Part shown: positions 52,353 through 61,155 of the stretch, one piece after another | How positions within the stretch are numbered: position 1 is the stretch's first letter | Layout: every line of letters begins with the position of its first letter | Assembly (NCBI GenBank): GCA_963702685.1 | Contig: CAVPDQ010000008.1 | Coordinates: 1-64,000 of the forward strand | From: AP-15 sp963702685 | Lineage (GTDB): Bacteria > Pseudomonadota > Alphaproteobacteria > ATCC43930 > CGMCC-115725 | Length of the DNA: 64,000 nt | Reading direction: 5' to 3' | The notes under the pieces: generated by a model | The model's input: the letters and a program-made list of their open reading frames with translations, nothing else | Databases searched by the model: none | Told to the model about the DNA's origin: nothing | Made by a program: the position numbers and the translations under genes

Positions 52353-53128
52353 CGCATTGCCTCCGCGCCCAAAAAGCGTTCGATGCGATCGGCGACCTCG
52401 TCGGGCCGCTCGATCTGCGGGTAATGCCCGGCGGCGGCGATCCGCTCGAAACGGGCCTGCGGCAGCGCGCGGCTGAGCTTTTCGCCATAGTCGGGGCCGA
52501 CGATGCCGTCGGCCTCGCCCCACAGCACCAGGGCCGGGACCCGCACGCGGTGCAGCCATTGGCGCAGGCCCGGGTCGTGCATATAAGGCCGCCAGCCGTA
52601 GAGTGCCGTCGCCTCGCGGTCGCGGGCGATCGCCAAAAGCTCGTCGTCGCCGAGCGCTGCGTAGTCGGGCGACGCCCGCGCGGGGTCGAAAAAGGTGCGG
52701 CGGCGCACCTCCTCTTCCGGGAGCGCGTAGATGTCGGCGATGTCGCGCTCCTCGCGCCCGCCGAATTTGACGCCGAGCGGGTCGATCAGGACGAGCCGGC
52801 CGATGCGCGCGACCGAGCGCACCGCCATTTCGAGTGCCACCCAGCCGCCGAGGGAGGAGCCGACAACGGCGACATCGCCGCCTTTCTGCCGGTCGAGCCA
52901 ATCGAGATAGAGATAAGCGAGGTCGTGGACCGTGCGCAGCTCGGCGGGCCGTTCCGAAGCGCCAAATCCCGGATGCCGGGGTGCGGTCACCGACCAATGC
53001 CGCGCCAGGCGATCGAGCAGCGGCCGGTTTTGCGCAACGTAATCGCCGCCGTGCAGGAACAAGAGCGGCGGGCCGTTGCCGGCGGTGAACCCGTCGAGGG
53101 CGATCCCGGCGATGTCGATCCGTGCCAT
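52349..53128 (-). CDS. Alpha/beta hydrolase
   Basis: A 259-residue hydrolase: oxyanion strand LLFLHGGDYVAQNRPLLDRL, nucleophile elbow VGSSLGGW, acid Asp in WGEADGIVGP, and His in AAGHYPQIERP. The complete triad suggests an active esterase, lactonase or C-C hydrolase. It is translationally coupled to the luciferase-like monooxygenase that follows. No signal peptide. Confidence 0.88.
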   Translation of the reverse strand: MARIDIAGIALDGFTAGNGPPLLFLHGGDYVAQNRPLLDRLARHWSVTAPRHPGFGASERPAELRTVHDLAYLYLDWLDRQKGGDVAVVGSSLGGWVALEMAVRSVARIGRLVLIDPLGVKFGGREERDIADIYALPEEEVRRRTFFDPARASPDYAALGDDELLAIARDREATALYGWRPYMHDPGLRQWLHRVRVPALVLWGEADGIVGPDYGEKLSRALPQARFERIAAAGHYPQIERPDEVADRIERFLGAEAMR

Positions 53129-53217
53129 CCAATCCCCTCCAACCCAAATAAAGACGGCTCAGCCGCCCCTGCGACAGCAATTTCCGACCGGGTTGCTCCC
53201 TCGCCAACCCTTCTCGA

Positions 53218-53255
53218 CCCTCTCCCCCCGGCGGCCCCCCGCCGGGGGGAGAGGG
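53218..53255. repeat. Perfect 17-bp-stem palindrome of the CTCTCCCC type
   Basis: CCCTCTCCCCCCGGCGG and CCGCCGGGGGGAGAGGG pair perfectly around CCCC. It lies in the 335-bp gap 53129-53463, where no gene is otherwise seen. Related CTCTCCCC palindromes are repeated in many proteobacterial genomes. A partial relative is at about 39550-39590. Confidence 0.85.
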
Positions 53256-53463
53256 AAGGGTGAGGGGGGCCGACGGGCGGTGCAGCCTGATCGGGAATTG
53301 CTCTCATGCTCCATTTCGGCCAAGCGGACGTGCGCGGCGAGGAGCGAGGATAGCCGCGCCGGGTCGCCGCGCGCCATGCCGCATTCGGAACACGGCTTCG
53401 GCGTCGGGCAGCGGAACGCTGCCGACGAAATGGACGATCATCGTCCCTCTCCGGCTGCTGGGA

Positions 53464-54648
53464 TCAGACGACGCCCTGCTCGCGCAAGCCGGCGACCGCT
53501 GCGGCATCGTAGCCGAGATCGCGCAGCACCGCCTCGGTGTGCTGGCCCTGGTCGGGGGTAGGCTGCAATTCGTCGGGCTGCGGGTAGGCGCTCAGATGGA
53601 TCGGCTGGCCGACCACCTTTTGCGCGCCGAGCTTGGGGTGGGTGACCGGCTTGGCAATCCCGAGATGCTGGACCTGCGGGTCGGCGAAGGTCCGGTCGAT
53701 CGTGTTGATCGGCCCGCACGGCACGCCGGCCTTGTTTAAGAGCTCGACCCAATAGGCGCTCGGGTGCCGGCGCACGATCTCGTTCAGATGCGCGATCAAT
53801 GCCTCACGGTTTTTGGCGCGCGCGGCGACGGTCGCGAAATCGGGGTTTTCGAGGAGGTCCCTGGCACCCGCGGCTTCGCAAAAGCGGCGCCACAGATTGT
53901 CGCCCGAGGCGGCGATGTTGATATGGCCGTCGGCGGTCTGGAACATCCCGGTGCCGGGCGAGGTCGGGTGGAAATTCCCCTCCTGGCCGGCGACTTCGCC
54001 TTTCATCAGATAGCGCGCCGCCTGGAAATCGAGCAGGTAGATCTGGGCTTCGAGCAGCGAGGTGTGGACCCATTGGCCTTCGCCGGTGCGCTCGCGGTTC
54101 AAGAGCGCCAGCACGATCCCGTAGGACAACAAGAGGCCGGCCGAGGTGTCGTTGATGGCGATGCCGACGCGCACAGGGCCTTGGCCCTTATGGCCGGTGA
54201 TCGACATCAGCCCACCCATCCCCTGGGCGATCTGGTCGACGCCGGGGCGGCCGGCATAGGGCCCGTCCTGGCCAAAGCCCGAGATGCTGCCATAGACGAT
54301 CTTCGGGTTGATCTTCTTGACCGCCTCGTAATCGACGCCGAGCCGGTGCTTGACGTCGGAGCGGTAGTTTTCGACGACGACATCGGCGCGTTTGGCGAGC
54401 TTGAAGAAAATTTCGAGCCCCTCCTTGCTTTTCAGATTGAGCGTCATCGAGCGCTTGTTGCGGTGCAAATTCTGAAAATCGAAACCGTCGCGGCGGCTGC
54501 CGGTGGCGTCGACCTGCTCGCCCGGCGGCTCGATTTTGAGCACGTCCGCACCCCAATCGGCGAGCTGGCGGACCGCGGTCGGTCCGGCGCGATGCGCGGT
54601 CAGGTCGATGACGAAGAAATCGTTGAGCGGCAGGGACGCGGTAGTCAT
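53464..54648 (-). CDS. CaiB/BaiF-type CoA transferase
   Basis: A 394-residue class III CoA transferase. LADWGADVLKIEPPGE, NLHRNKRSMTLNLKSKEG and ADVVVENYRSDVKHRLG are family motifs, and GRPGVDQIAQG holds the catalytic Asp (residue 138). GNFHPTSPGTGMFQTADGHI continues the fold. It moves CoA between carboxylic acids in the cytoplasm; the acid pair is unknown. AGGAGAAAA lies upstream of the ATG at 54648. Confidence 0.92.
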   Translation of the reverse strand: MTTASLPLNDFFVIDLTAHRAGPTAVRQLADWGADVLKIEPPGEQVDATGSRRDGFDFQNLHRNKRSMTLNLKSKEGLEIFFKLAKRADVVVENYRSDVKHRLGVDYEAVKKINPKIVYGSISGFGQDGPYAGRPGVDQIAQGMGGLMSITGHKGQGPVRVGIAINDTSAGLLLSYGIVLALLNRERTGEGQWVHTSLLEAQIYLLDFQAARYLMKGEVAGQEGNFHPTSPGTGMFQTADGHINIAASGDNLWRRFCEAAGARDLLENPDFATVAARAKNREALIAHLNEIVRRHPSAYWVELLNKAGVPCGPINTIDRTFADPQVQHLGIAKPVTHPKLGAQKVVGQPIHLSAYPQPDELQPTPDQGQHTEAVLRDLGYDAAAVAGLREQGVV

Positions 54649-54682
54649 CGGCGGTTTTCTCCTGTTCTTCGGGATGGGCTCG

Positions 54683-55135
54683 TTATTCGCCGGGGCTCTC
54701 GCGAAACACCATATCGGCGGCGCGCTGCTGCGTTGGCGAGAGGCTGGCATAGAGCGCCTGGAGCGCCGGCAACAGCCGTCTCATGCCGGCAAGGTCCTGC
54801 TCGCCGTATTGGATCGCCATGCGCAGCGCTTCGACCGCGCTCGAGTTGGCCGGTGGCCGAAGTCGCGCGGCGGCACGAGAGTTCTCGCGCATGATCTCGG
54901 CGACCGCGGCAAAGCGTGGCTCCTGAGCAGGGCTAATGCCCAGGCGTTGGTGCAGCTGGGCGATGTCGGCTTCGACATTCGGCGGCTGGGCCGCCGGTTG
55001 CGCCTGGGCCAGCGTGACGGCTTGCGGCGGCCCGGCCGGTGCGGCATGGCAAGGCCAGCCGGAAACGGCGAGGCAGAAAGCGAGGGGAACGCCCACCAGG
55101 GCCGCCAGCCTTGTCCGGATGATGCGTCGCCTCAT
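54683..55135 (-). CDS. Exported Spy/CpxP-like (LTXXQ) protein
   Basis: A 150-residue protein with a signal peptide (LAALVGVPLAFCLAVSGWPCHA). A helical mature part contains two related segments, LHQRLGISPAQEPRFAAVAEIM and LYASLSPTQQRAADMVF. The second is the LTXXQ motif (LSPTQQ) of Spy/CpxP-type periplasmic chaperones. It lies 35 bp before the CoA transferase gene on the same strand. It may help envelope protein stability, but this is inferred only from the family. Confidence 0.7.
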   Translation of the reverse strand: MRRRIIRTRLAALVGVPLAFCLAVSGWPCHAAPAGPPQAVTLAQAQPAAQPPNVEADIAQLHQRLGISPAQEPRFAAVAEIMRENSRAAARLRPPANSSAVEALRMAIQYGEQDLAGMRRLLPALQALYASLSPTQQRAADMVFRESPGE

Positions 55136-55270
55136 CGCGCCGGGCCTTCGCATTGTTTCGCGGGCGTAGGCATGCTCCGCTATCGGTGTTGTTTCAAGCC
55201 TTTGCTGAATTGCCCTATTTCCGCCGCGGGAGGCGGGAATTCTCCTATAATCGGCGATTGCGGTACGGCG

Positions 55271-57283
55271 ATGTCAGTTGTCTCTGATGGTGCGGCGATG
55301 GCCTCGATAGGAAAGTCGGCGCGACGCCGGGCGATCGTCTTTTGCGCGGTGTTCCTGCCGGCGGTGACGGCGAGCCTCGTTTATGTTTTTACCCTGCCGC
55401 CGGAATACCGGGCAGTGGCGCGGCTGCAGATTTCACCCGCGTCGGTCGTGACCCAGCCGAGCGACGCCAAGGACGCCCCGACGGTCGAGACCGACACGAA
55501 ATCGTTTCTGACCGAAGTCCAGACATTGACCAGCCGTCCGCTGCTGCAAGATGTCCTCGATCGGCTGAAACAGGATGGGGGGCTGCCCGATCTGGGGCCG
55601 GACCCGGTGGCTGGGGCGCAGCAGATGCTGCACGCCGAGCCGATCGAAGGCACGCAGATCGTGCAGCTCGCGGCGGTTGGGCCGCAGCCGGAATTCGGCG
55701 CGCGGCTCGTCAACACCGTGGCGCAGGCTTATCGGCAGCATGTCGCCGATGCGTATAAGAGCCTCGCCGCCAGCACCACCGGCGAAGTCGGCGACGAAAT
55801 TCGGGCGCTCGACAAGGAAGTGACCGGAAAACGGCAGGCGATCAACGCGTTTCGCGACCGCTACGACATCGTCTCGATGGAGCACAAGGAAAACGACGTG
55901 CTCGCCGATATCGAAGGCTTGAGCGAATCCTATACCGACGCCAACGAAAAGCTGGCCAAGGCGCAAGGGCATTTGCAGGCGCTCAGGAGCTCGATCGCCG
56001 CCGGCAAGGCCGTCTTCCGCGCCAAGGACGACCCGACCCTCGCCGATTTGCAGCAGCGCGCCTCGGTGGCGCGCGAGCAGTGGCACGACATGCAGCGCCG
56101 GTTCACGCCCGACTATCTCGCGATGGACGCCGATGCGAAGTCGTTGCGGGGGCGGCTCGACAATCTCGAGGACCAGCTCAAGGCGCAGCACGGCGCCGGC
56201 GAGCGGGCGGCGCTGGCCCAGGCGCAGGAGGATGCGTCGTCGGCCCAGGCCGAGGTCGACCGGCTGCGCAAAAACGTCGCCGACAACCAGAAAGAGGCGC
56301 AGGAATTTGCGACGCATCTCAACGAATACAAAACGATGCGGGAGGACCTCGACCATCTCGAAGGGATGCACCGGGCGGCGCTCGACCGGCTCGCCAAATT
56401 GCAGGTGAGCGAGCGCGAGCGCGCACCGCACGCCGATTTGTTGGAGGCTGCCGCGCCGAGCAGCGAGCCGTGGCGCCCCGACTACCGGCTCGATGCGCTG
56501 ATCGCGGTCGGCGGATCGCTCGGGCTCGGCCTCTTCGCGGCGTGGTTCGCCGATTTCATCGCCGGGCCGGCGCCGTTGCCGGCGGCAGTGGTGCAGCACC
56601 AGCATTCCTGGGGGCCGGCCTTGCTCGCACCGGACCCAGCCTTGCTCGCCCAAAAAATGACGCCGCCGAACCTGCTTTCGGCGCCCGAGATCGGTCTTCT
56701 CCCGGCTTCTCAACGGTCGCCGCGGGAGCTTTCCGATCGCGAGATCGGGGCGCTCGTTGCGGCCACGGCCGAGGATGCGCAGATCGCCGTGGTCGGGCTT
56801 TTGATGGGGCTCACTGCCGAGGAGCTGGCGGCGCTGCGCTGGGACCAGGTCGATTTCCCCGGCAGGGTGATCGAGGTGGGCGGCGAGGGGGCGCGCAGCG
56901 TGCCGCTGGCGCAGCCGCTGCAGGGGCTCCTCGTCGCGCGCCGTCGGCAGCAGCCCGAAGCCGACGGGACGCTGATGCGGCGGGCCGATGGCGGGTCGCT
57001 CGCAACCGACGAGGTCGCGCACCTCGTCCTCTTCGGCGCTTACGATGCCGCGCTCGACCATCCGCAGGAGGTGACGGCGCACGCGCTGCGCTACACCTAT
57101 TTGACCTTTCTGCTGCGCCAAGGGGTTCGCGCCGCGGATATCGGCCGCATCGCCGGCCCGGTGCCGCAGCAGGAATTGCTCGCTTATATGCAATTGCACT
57201 CGCCGGCGGCGCGGCGCTCGATCGACGAGATCGAGCGCGTCCTTCCGGCGCTGCGCGAGCTCGCCGAAAGCGGCACCGGTTGA
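55271..57283 (+). CDS. Wzz/GumC-like chain-length protein fused to a degenerate tyrosine-recombinase-like domain
   Basis: A 670-residue protein. TM1 (about 20-41) and TM2 (about 409-428) bound a periplasmic part that starts LPPEYRAVARLQISPASVV and contains long coiled coils (about 190-380), the polysaccharide co-polymerase layout. The cytoplasmic C-terminus (about 487-670) resembles the catalytic domain of phage-type integrases: LMGLTAEELAALRWDQV matches the first-Arg box but has Thr515 in place of Arg; HALRYTYLTFLLRQGVRAAD keeps His604 and Arg607; the later His is lost; and Tyr639 in LLAYMQL sits where the nucleophile would be. BY-kinase fusions are common at this position; a recombinase-like domain is not known to me. 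ATG 55298 is an alternative start. Confidence 0.75.
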   Translation: MSVVSDGAAMASIGKSARRRAIVFCAVFLPAVTASLVYVFTLPPEYRAVARLQISPASVVTQPSDAKDAPTVETDTKSFLTEVQTLTSRPLLQDVLDRLKQDGGLPDLGPDPVAGAQQMLHAEPIEGTQIVQLAAVGPQPEFGARLVNTVAQAYRQHVADAYKSLAASTTGEVGDEIRALDKEVTGKRQAINAFRDRYDIVSMEHKENDVLADIEGLSESYTDANEKLAKAQGHLQALRSSIAAGKAVFRAKDDPTLADLQQRASVAREQWHDMQRRFTPDYLAMDADAKSLRGRLDNLEDQLKAQHGAGERAALAQAQEDASSAQAEVDRLRKNVADNQKEAQEFATHLNEYKTMREDLDHLEGMHRAALDRLAKLQVSERERAPHADLLEAAAPSSEPWRPDYRLDALIAVGGSLGLGLFAAWFADFIAGPAPLPAAVVQHQHSWGPALLAPDPALLAQKMTPPNLLSAPEIGLLPASQRSPRELSDREIGALVAATAEDAQIAVVGLLMGLTAEELAALRWDQVDFPGRVIEVGGEGARSVPLAQPLQGLLVARRRQQPEADGTLMRRADGGSLATDEVAHLVLFGAYDAALDHPQEVTAHALRYTYLTFLLRQGVRAADIGRIAGPVPQQELLAYMQLHSPAARRSIDEIERVLPALRELAESGTG

Positions 57284-57945
57284 ATTTGCTGCGGCACCGG
57301 GGATGTGTCCTTGCCGGAGCGGTTTTGCTGTGCGCGCCGGGAATGCCGCGGGCGCAAGCGGCGCCGGCCTTTGTCGTCTCGGTTTGCCTCGCCGATGTCG
57401 AATATTCGATCGCGTGCTGGGAACGCAGCTCGCTCGAAGCGGCGCGGCGGCTCGAGCAAATTTTCGTCGATGATTACACGACCAGGCACACCACCGGCTC
57501 GCTGCAAATCTGGTTTCCGTTGAATACGTCGCAAAGCGAGCAATTGCGGTTTCTGCGTGAGGTCGAGGACCGGGCGATCGAGGCGGCGGTCAGAAAAATG
57601 CAGGCATCTGTCGACAATCCCGAGGCGCCGCCGAATTTTACGCCCGCTCCGCCGCCGAATTTCTCGCAACCCCAATTCCAAACCCAATCCCAATCCCAAA
57701 CGCCGTCGCCGGACGAAGCGTCGCCGGGTCAGACAGCGGCGGCGGACCAGGCGCAGCTACTCGCCCAGCTGTTGCAGCGACGGCACGAGGACATTCAGAA
57801 ATGGCGCGAGGACGCAACGGTCGAGGCGCGCAAGGGATCGAACTGGTCGCATGACTGGGCGACCCGAACCCACCTCTACAAACCCGGCCCGGCCCTCGAC
57901 GCGCTCGTGCGCAGCCCCAACGGCAATTCGAGCGGGAATTTGTAG
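57280..57945 (+). CDS. Exported protein coupled to the Wzz fusion, unknown function
   Basis: A 221-residue protein. Its TTG start overlaps the stop of the fusion gene (TTGA), so translation is probably coupled. Residues 5-27 form a signal peptide (GAVLLCAPGMPRAQA). A domain with two cysteines follows (VVSVCLADVEYSIACWERSS), then a helical stretch, a Pro/Gln/Ser linker (FSQPQFQTQSQSQTPS) and a C-terminal helix-rich part ending SNWSHDWATRTHLYKPG. No family is recognised. It may be a periplasmic partner of the co-polymerase. Confidence 0.65.
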   Translation: MNLLRHRGCVLAGAVLLCAPGMPRAQAAPAFVVSVCLADVEYSIACWERSSLEAARRLEQIFVDDYTTRHTTGSLQIWFPLNTSQSEQLRFLREVEDRAIEAAVRKMQASVDNPEAPPNFTPAPPPNFSQPQFQTQSQSQTPSPDEASPGQTAAADQAQLLAQLLQRRHEDIQKWREDATVEARKGSNWSHDWATRTHLYKPGPALDALVRSPNGNSSGNL

Positions 57946-57977
57946 GGCCGCCGGCATGGGCTGGCGGCGGCGGACCG

Positions 57978-58805
57978 TCACCCGAGCTCGGCGAGACGGT
58001 CGGCGAGCCGGTCGAGAACCCAATCGCGCGCCAGGCTCGCGGCTTCGCCCCAGCTCGGCCTCCGGTCGTCCAGCGCCGGCAGCGGCGCCGCAGCGTCCAT
58101 CGTGGCGATCCTGCGATAAAGCCGCAGCTTTTCGGCCTCGGCAGCGAACCGTCCGTCGGCGAGCAGCATTTCCAGCGAGCCGTAGCGGCGCAGCAACGCT
58201 GCGGCGGTCTTTGGCCCGACCCCCTTCGCGCCCGGAATCTTGTCGGACGGATCGCCGCGCAGCGCGATAAAGTCGGGCACCTGCGCCGGGTCGACACCAT
58301 AGCGCTGGCGTACCTCGGATGGTCCGATGCGGGCGATTTCGCCGGCGCGCACCGGCAGCAAGATCGTCGTCGATGCCGAGGCGAGCTGGAACGCGTCGCG
58401 GTCGCCGCTCGCCACCAGCGCCGTCCCGCCATGCCGTTCCTCGTGCGCGACTGCGGCGGCGAGGAAATCGTCGGCTTCGTATCCCGGCGCCTTGGCGTTG
58501 GCAAAGCCGCAGGCGGTGACGAATTGCGGCAGCACATCGAGCTGCTCGACGAGCTCGGCGTCGAACACCCGCCCGGCCTGATAGGTTTCGAGCGCGCGGT
58601 GCCGGTACGTCGGCGCGTCGAGCGTGTCCCAGCCGACCAGCACCGCCCGCGGCTGCTCCTCGGCATGAAAGCGGAGCAGGAAATTGGCGAACCCGACAAT
58701 CGCACCGCCGCCCTTGTCGCCGCGCCGCTGGATCGATTTCGGCAGCGCGTGATAGGCGCGGTGCGCAAACGAGTCGCCGTCGATGACAAGCAACGGCCGG
58801 CTCAC
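57978..58805 (-). CDS. 5'-3' exonuclease (PolA N-terminal-like, stand-alone)
   Basis: A 275-residue FEN/PIN-like nuclease. Metal ligands are in LLVIDGDSFAHRAYHA, APGYEADDFLAAAV and VASGDRDAFQL. A helix-3-turn-helix DNA-binding motif is GDPSDKIPGAKGVGPKTAAAL. It removes RNA primers or 5' flaps. It is a stand-alone version of the domain found at the N-terminus of DNA polymerase I. GTG 58805 with GGGGAGG upstream is preferred; a TTG one codon earlier is possible. Confidence 0.88.
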   Translation of the reverse strand: MSRPLLVIDGDSFAHRAYHALPKSIQRRGDKGGGAIVGFANFLLRFHAEEQPRAVLVGWDTLDAPTYRHRALETYQAGRVFDAELVEQLDVLPQFVTACGFANAKAPGYEADDFLAAAVAHEERHGGTALVASGDRDAFQLASASTTILLPVRAGEIARIGPSEVRQRYGVDPAQVPDFIALRGDPSDKIPGAKGVGPKTAAALLRRYGSLEMLLADGRFAAEAEKLRLYRRIATMDAAAPLPALDDRRPSWGEAASLARDWVLDRLADRLAELG

Positions 58806-58877
58806 CAATACGCCTCCCCTTATTGCGCTCGCGCCGCGGTGCTATCGTTGCCGCCCGCATCCGCCCCGGCAAGCCCG

Positions 58878-59630
58878 ATGGACCCGCCTGAATTCCTGTC
58901 GCGCCCCGACGGCTCTGCGCTGGCGTATCGCCGGGTTTCGGGAGCGGCGCCGGGGATCGTTTTTCTCGCCGGCTTGCGCTCCGACATGACCGGCAACAAG
59001 GCGGTCTTTCTCGACGAGTATTGCCGGCGCCGCGGCCGCGCCTATGTCCGGTTCGACTATTTCGGCCATGGCGCATCGAGCGGCGATTTCGCCCAGGGCA
59101 CCGTCGGCCGCTGGTCCGAGGATGCGGTCGCGGTCATCGACGCGCTGACGGAGGGCGCGCAAATCCTGGTCGGGTCGAGCCTCGGCGGCTGGATCATGCT
59201 GTTGGCGGCGCTCGCTCGGCGCGACCGGGTCCGGGCGCTGGTCGGTATCGCCGCCGCCCCGGACGCCACCGAAGATTTGCTGTGGCCCCGCCTCGCTGCA
59301 GCCCAGCGCAGCGAGCTGACGGCCAACGGCGCGGTGACCTTGCCATCGGAATACGATCCTGCCGGCTACAGCTACAGCCGCAATCTGATCGAGGAGGGCC
59401 GGCGGCACCTCTTGATGCGCGGCACCATCGCGCTCGACTGCCCGGTGCGGCTCTTGCACGGCATGCGGGACACCTCGGTGCCGTGGCAGACGAGCCTCCG
59501 CCTCGCCGAGTGTCTCGCCAGCCGGGACGTAACGGTCATCCTCGTCAAGGACGGCGACCACCGCCTCTCGACCGCGGCCGAGCTCGCGCGCCTCGGCGAC
59601 ACGCTCGACCGGTTGGCCGATCGCGAATAG
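58878..59630 (+). CDS. Alpha/beta hydrolase, ABHD10-like
   Basis: A 250-residue hydrolase with FLAGLRSDMTGNKAVFLDEY, FDYFGHGASSGDF and the nucleophile elbow VGSSLGGW. The acid Asp is in GMRDTSVPW and His in KDGDHRLS. This set matches the ABHD10 group, which includes depalmitoylases and acyl-glucuronide deglucuronidases. It is read divergently from the exonuclease gene with a short shared promoter region. Confidence 0.86.
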   Translation: MDPPEFLSRPDGSALAYRRVSGAAPGIVFLAGLRSDMTGNKAVFLDEYCRRRGRAYVRFDYFGHGASSGDFAQGTVGRWSEDAVAVIDALTEGAQILVGSSLGGWIMLLAALARRDRVRALVGIAAAPDATEDLLWPRLAAAQRSELTANGAVTLPSEYDPAGYSYSRNLIEEGRRHLLMRGTIALDCPVRLLHGMRDTSVPWQTSLRLAECLASRDVTVILVKDGDHRLSTAAELARLGDTLDRLADRE

Positions 59631-59635
59631 CGAGA

Positions 59636-60844
59636 TCAGCCCGGGGCGGCGCCCTGAATCGACACTTCGAGCATATAGAGCGACTGGCTCGCAGCCATGA
59701 AGAGGCGGTCGCGCTTGGGGCCGCCAAAGGCGACATTGGCGCACACCTCGGGCAGGCGAATGCGGCCGATCAGCTTGCCTTGCGGGTTGTACACCAGAAC
59801 GCCGGCATAGCCGAGCGGCGCGTTCGAGCCGCACCACAGGTTGCCCAGCACATCGGCGCGCATCCCGTCGGGGCCGCATTTGACGCCGTCCACGGTCGTG
59901 TCGCTGAAGACGCGCGGGTTCACGGGCTTTGTCCCCTGCATGTCGAAGGCATAGATCAGCCGCTTGCCGCCGGGGCCGGTGTCGCCCGGGCCTTTGCCGG
60001 TGCTGATCACGTAGAGAATCTTATGGTCGGGCGAAAAGCAGATGCCGTTGGGGTCGGGCAATTGCTCCTCGGTAAGCGCCACTTCGAGCTTGCCGCTCGG
60101 GTCCCAGCGATAGACCGCGTTTGGCGATTCCCGCTTTTTGCCGCCGATCAAGCCGGCGTTTTCGGCGCCGATATTCGGGTTCAGGATGCCCTGCGGGTTG
60201 GTCGGGCCGCCGGCCACGTCGGGATGGCCTTCGGGGATCGAATCGCCATAGGGCGGGTCGGTGAACCAGATGCTGCCGTCCGGGTGCGGCACGACATCGT
60301 TCGGCGAATTGAGCGGCTTTCCCTCGAAGCTGTCGGCGATCACGGTGGCGCTGCCGTCATGCTCCCAGCGCACGACGCGGCGGAAGAAATCTTCGCACGA
60401 GATCTGCCGGCCCTGGTAATCGAAGGTGTTGCCGTTGGTGTTGTAGGAGGGCTTGCGGAACGCCGTCACCCGGCCGTCGTCCCAGATGTAGCGGTATTGC
60501 GTGTTGCCCGAGACGTCGCTGAAGACGAGGTATTGGCCCTGGCTCGACCAGGCCGGCCCCTCGGCCCACAGCGCCCCGGTCCACAACCGGTAGATCGCGC
60601 CCTGGGTCCGCCGCAACGCGAGAAAGGACGGATCGACGACGATCACGTCGGGGTCGGGGTAGATCGAGGGATGGCCGCGCGCCCAGCTGCGCGGCGGGTT
60701 GCTGATGACGCTCGCCGGCGTGCCGAGCGCGGCCTTTTCCTGCGCCAGCGTTGTCCGGCCCGCGAGCGCCGCCGCCGCGGCCCCCGCGGTGGCGGCCAGA
60801 ACCGTGCGCCGCGACGGCGAGCGGCGCGATATTTTCTGGCGCAT
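59636..60844 (-). CDS. Tat-exported SMP-30/gluconolactonase-family protein
   Basis: A 402-residue protein with a twin-arginine signal (SPSRRTVLAATAGAAAAALAG). The six-bladed propeller carries the family metal ligands: Glu in LWAEGPAWSS, Asn in LNSPNDVVPHPDGSIWFTDP and Asp in DPNGICFSPD, as in SMP-30 lactonases. It probably opens a sugar lactone in the periplasm. GGGAGGAAACAA before the ATG at 60844 fixes the start. A longer open frame upstream is not coding. Confidence 0.88.
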   Translation of the reverse strand: MRQKISRRSPSRRTVLAATAGAAAAALAGRTTLAQEKAALGTPASVISNPPRSWARGHPSIYPDPDVIVVDPSFLALRRTQGAIYRLWTGALWAEGPAWSSQGQYLVFSDVSGNTQYRYIWDDGRVTAFRKPSYNTNGNTFDYQGRQISCEDFFRRVVRWEHDGSATVIADSFEGKPLNSPNDVVPHPDGSIWFTDPPYGDSIPEGHPDVAGGPTNPQGILNPNIGAENAGLIGGKKRESPNAVYRWDPSGKLEVALTEEQLPDPNGICFSPDHKILYVISTGKGPGDTGPGGKRLIYAFDMQGTKPVNPRVFSDTTVDGVKCGPDGMRADVLGNLWCGSNAPLGYAGVLVYNPQGKLIGRIRLPEVCANVAFGGPKRDRLFMAASQSLYMLEVSIQGAAPG

Positions 60845-61155
60845 TTGTTTCCTCCCGCGGATTGCTGCAGCTCGCGCGCTGATGGTAATCGCAATCGGCC
60901 GCTCGGCGCTGCCCCAGGCGCATTTGTAACCCCGTGCGTCCAGGCCATCAACATGGACAGCGCAGCCAGGTTCGCATACGCTGACCGCCGCGCCGCCGCG
61001 CCGCCGCCACGGGTTCCCTGATGTTAGGGTTTGTTTGCCGGTCAAAGGCGGGTTCTCGGGAATTTGCTTCGGGTTTGGCGCCGCGGGTGGCCGGGTGGTG
61101 CCGCCACTTCGGCGGCAATGCGCATGTGGCGCCTTCACCAGCGTGGCGGTGAGAG
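60845..61155. other. Intergenic between divergent genes, no gene seen
   Basis: About 310 bp. No coding sequence, RNA or palindrome is clear, although the region must contain both promoters. A GCC-repeat-like stretch occurs near 60990-61010. Confidence 0.5.

Noticed and set aside
55433..57199. 588-codon minus-strand frame opposite the Wzz fusion
   Set aside because: It was tested as an alternative to the fusion. Its protein is Arg/Gly-rich without domains, whereas the plus strand has two membrane helices and coiled coils.
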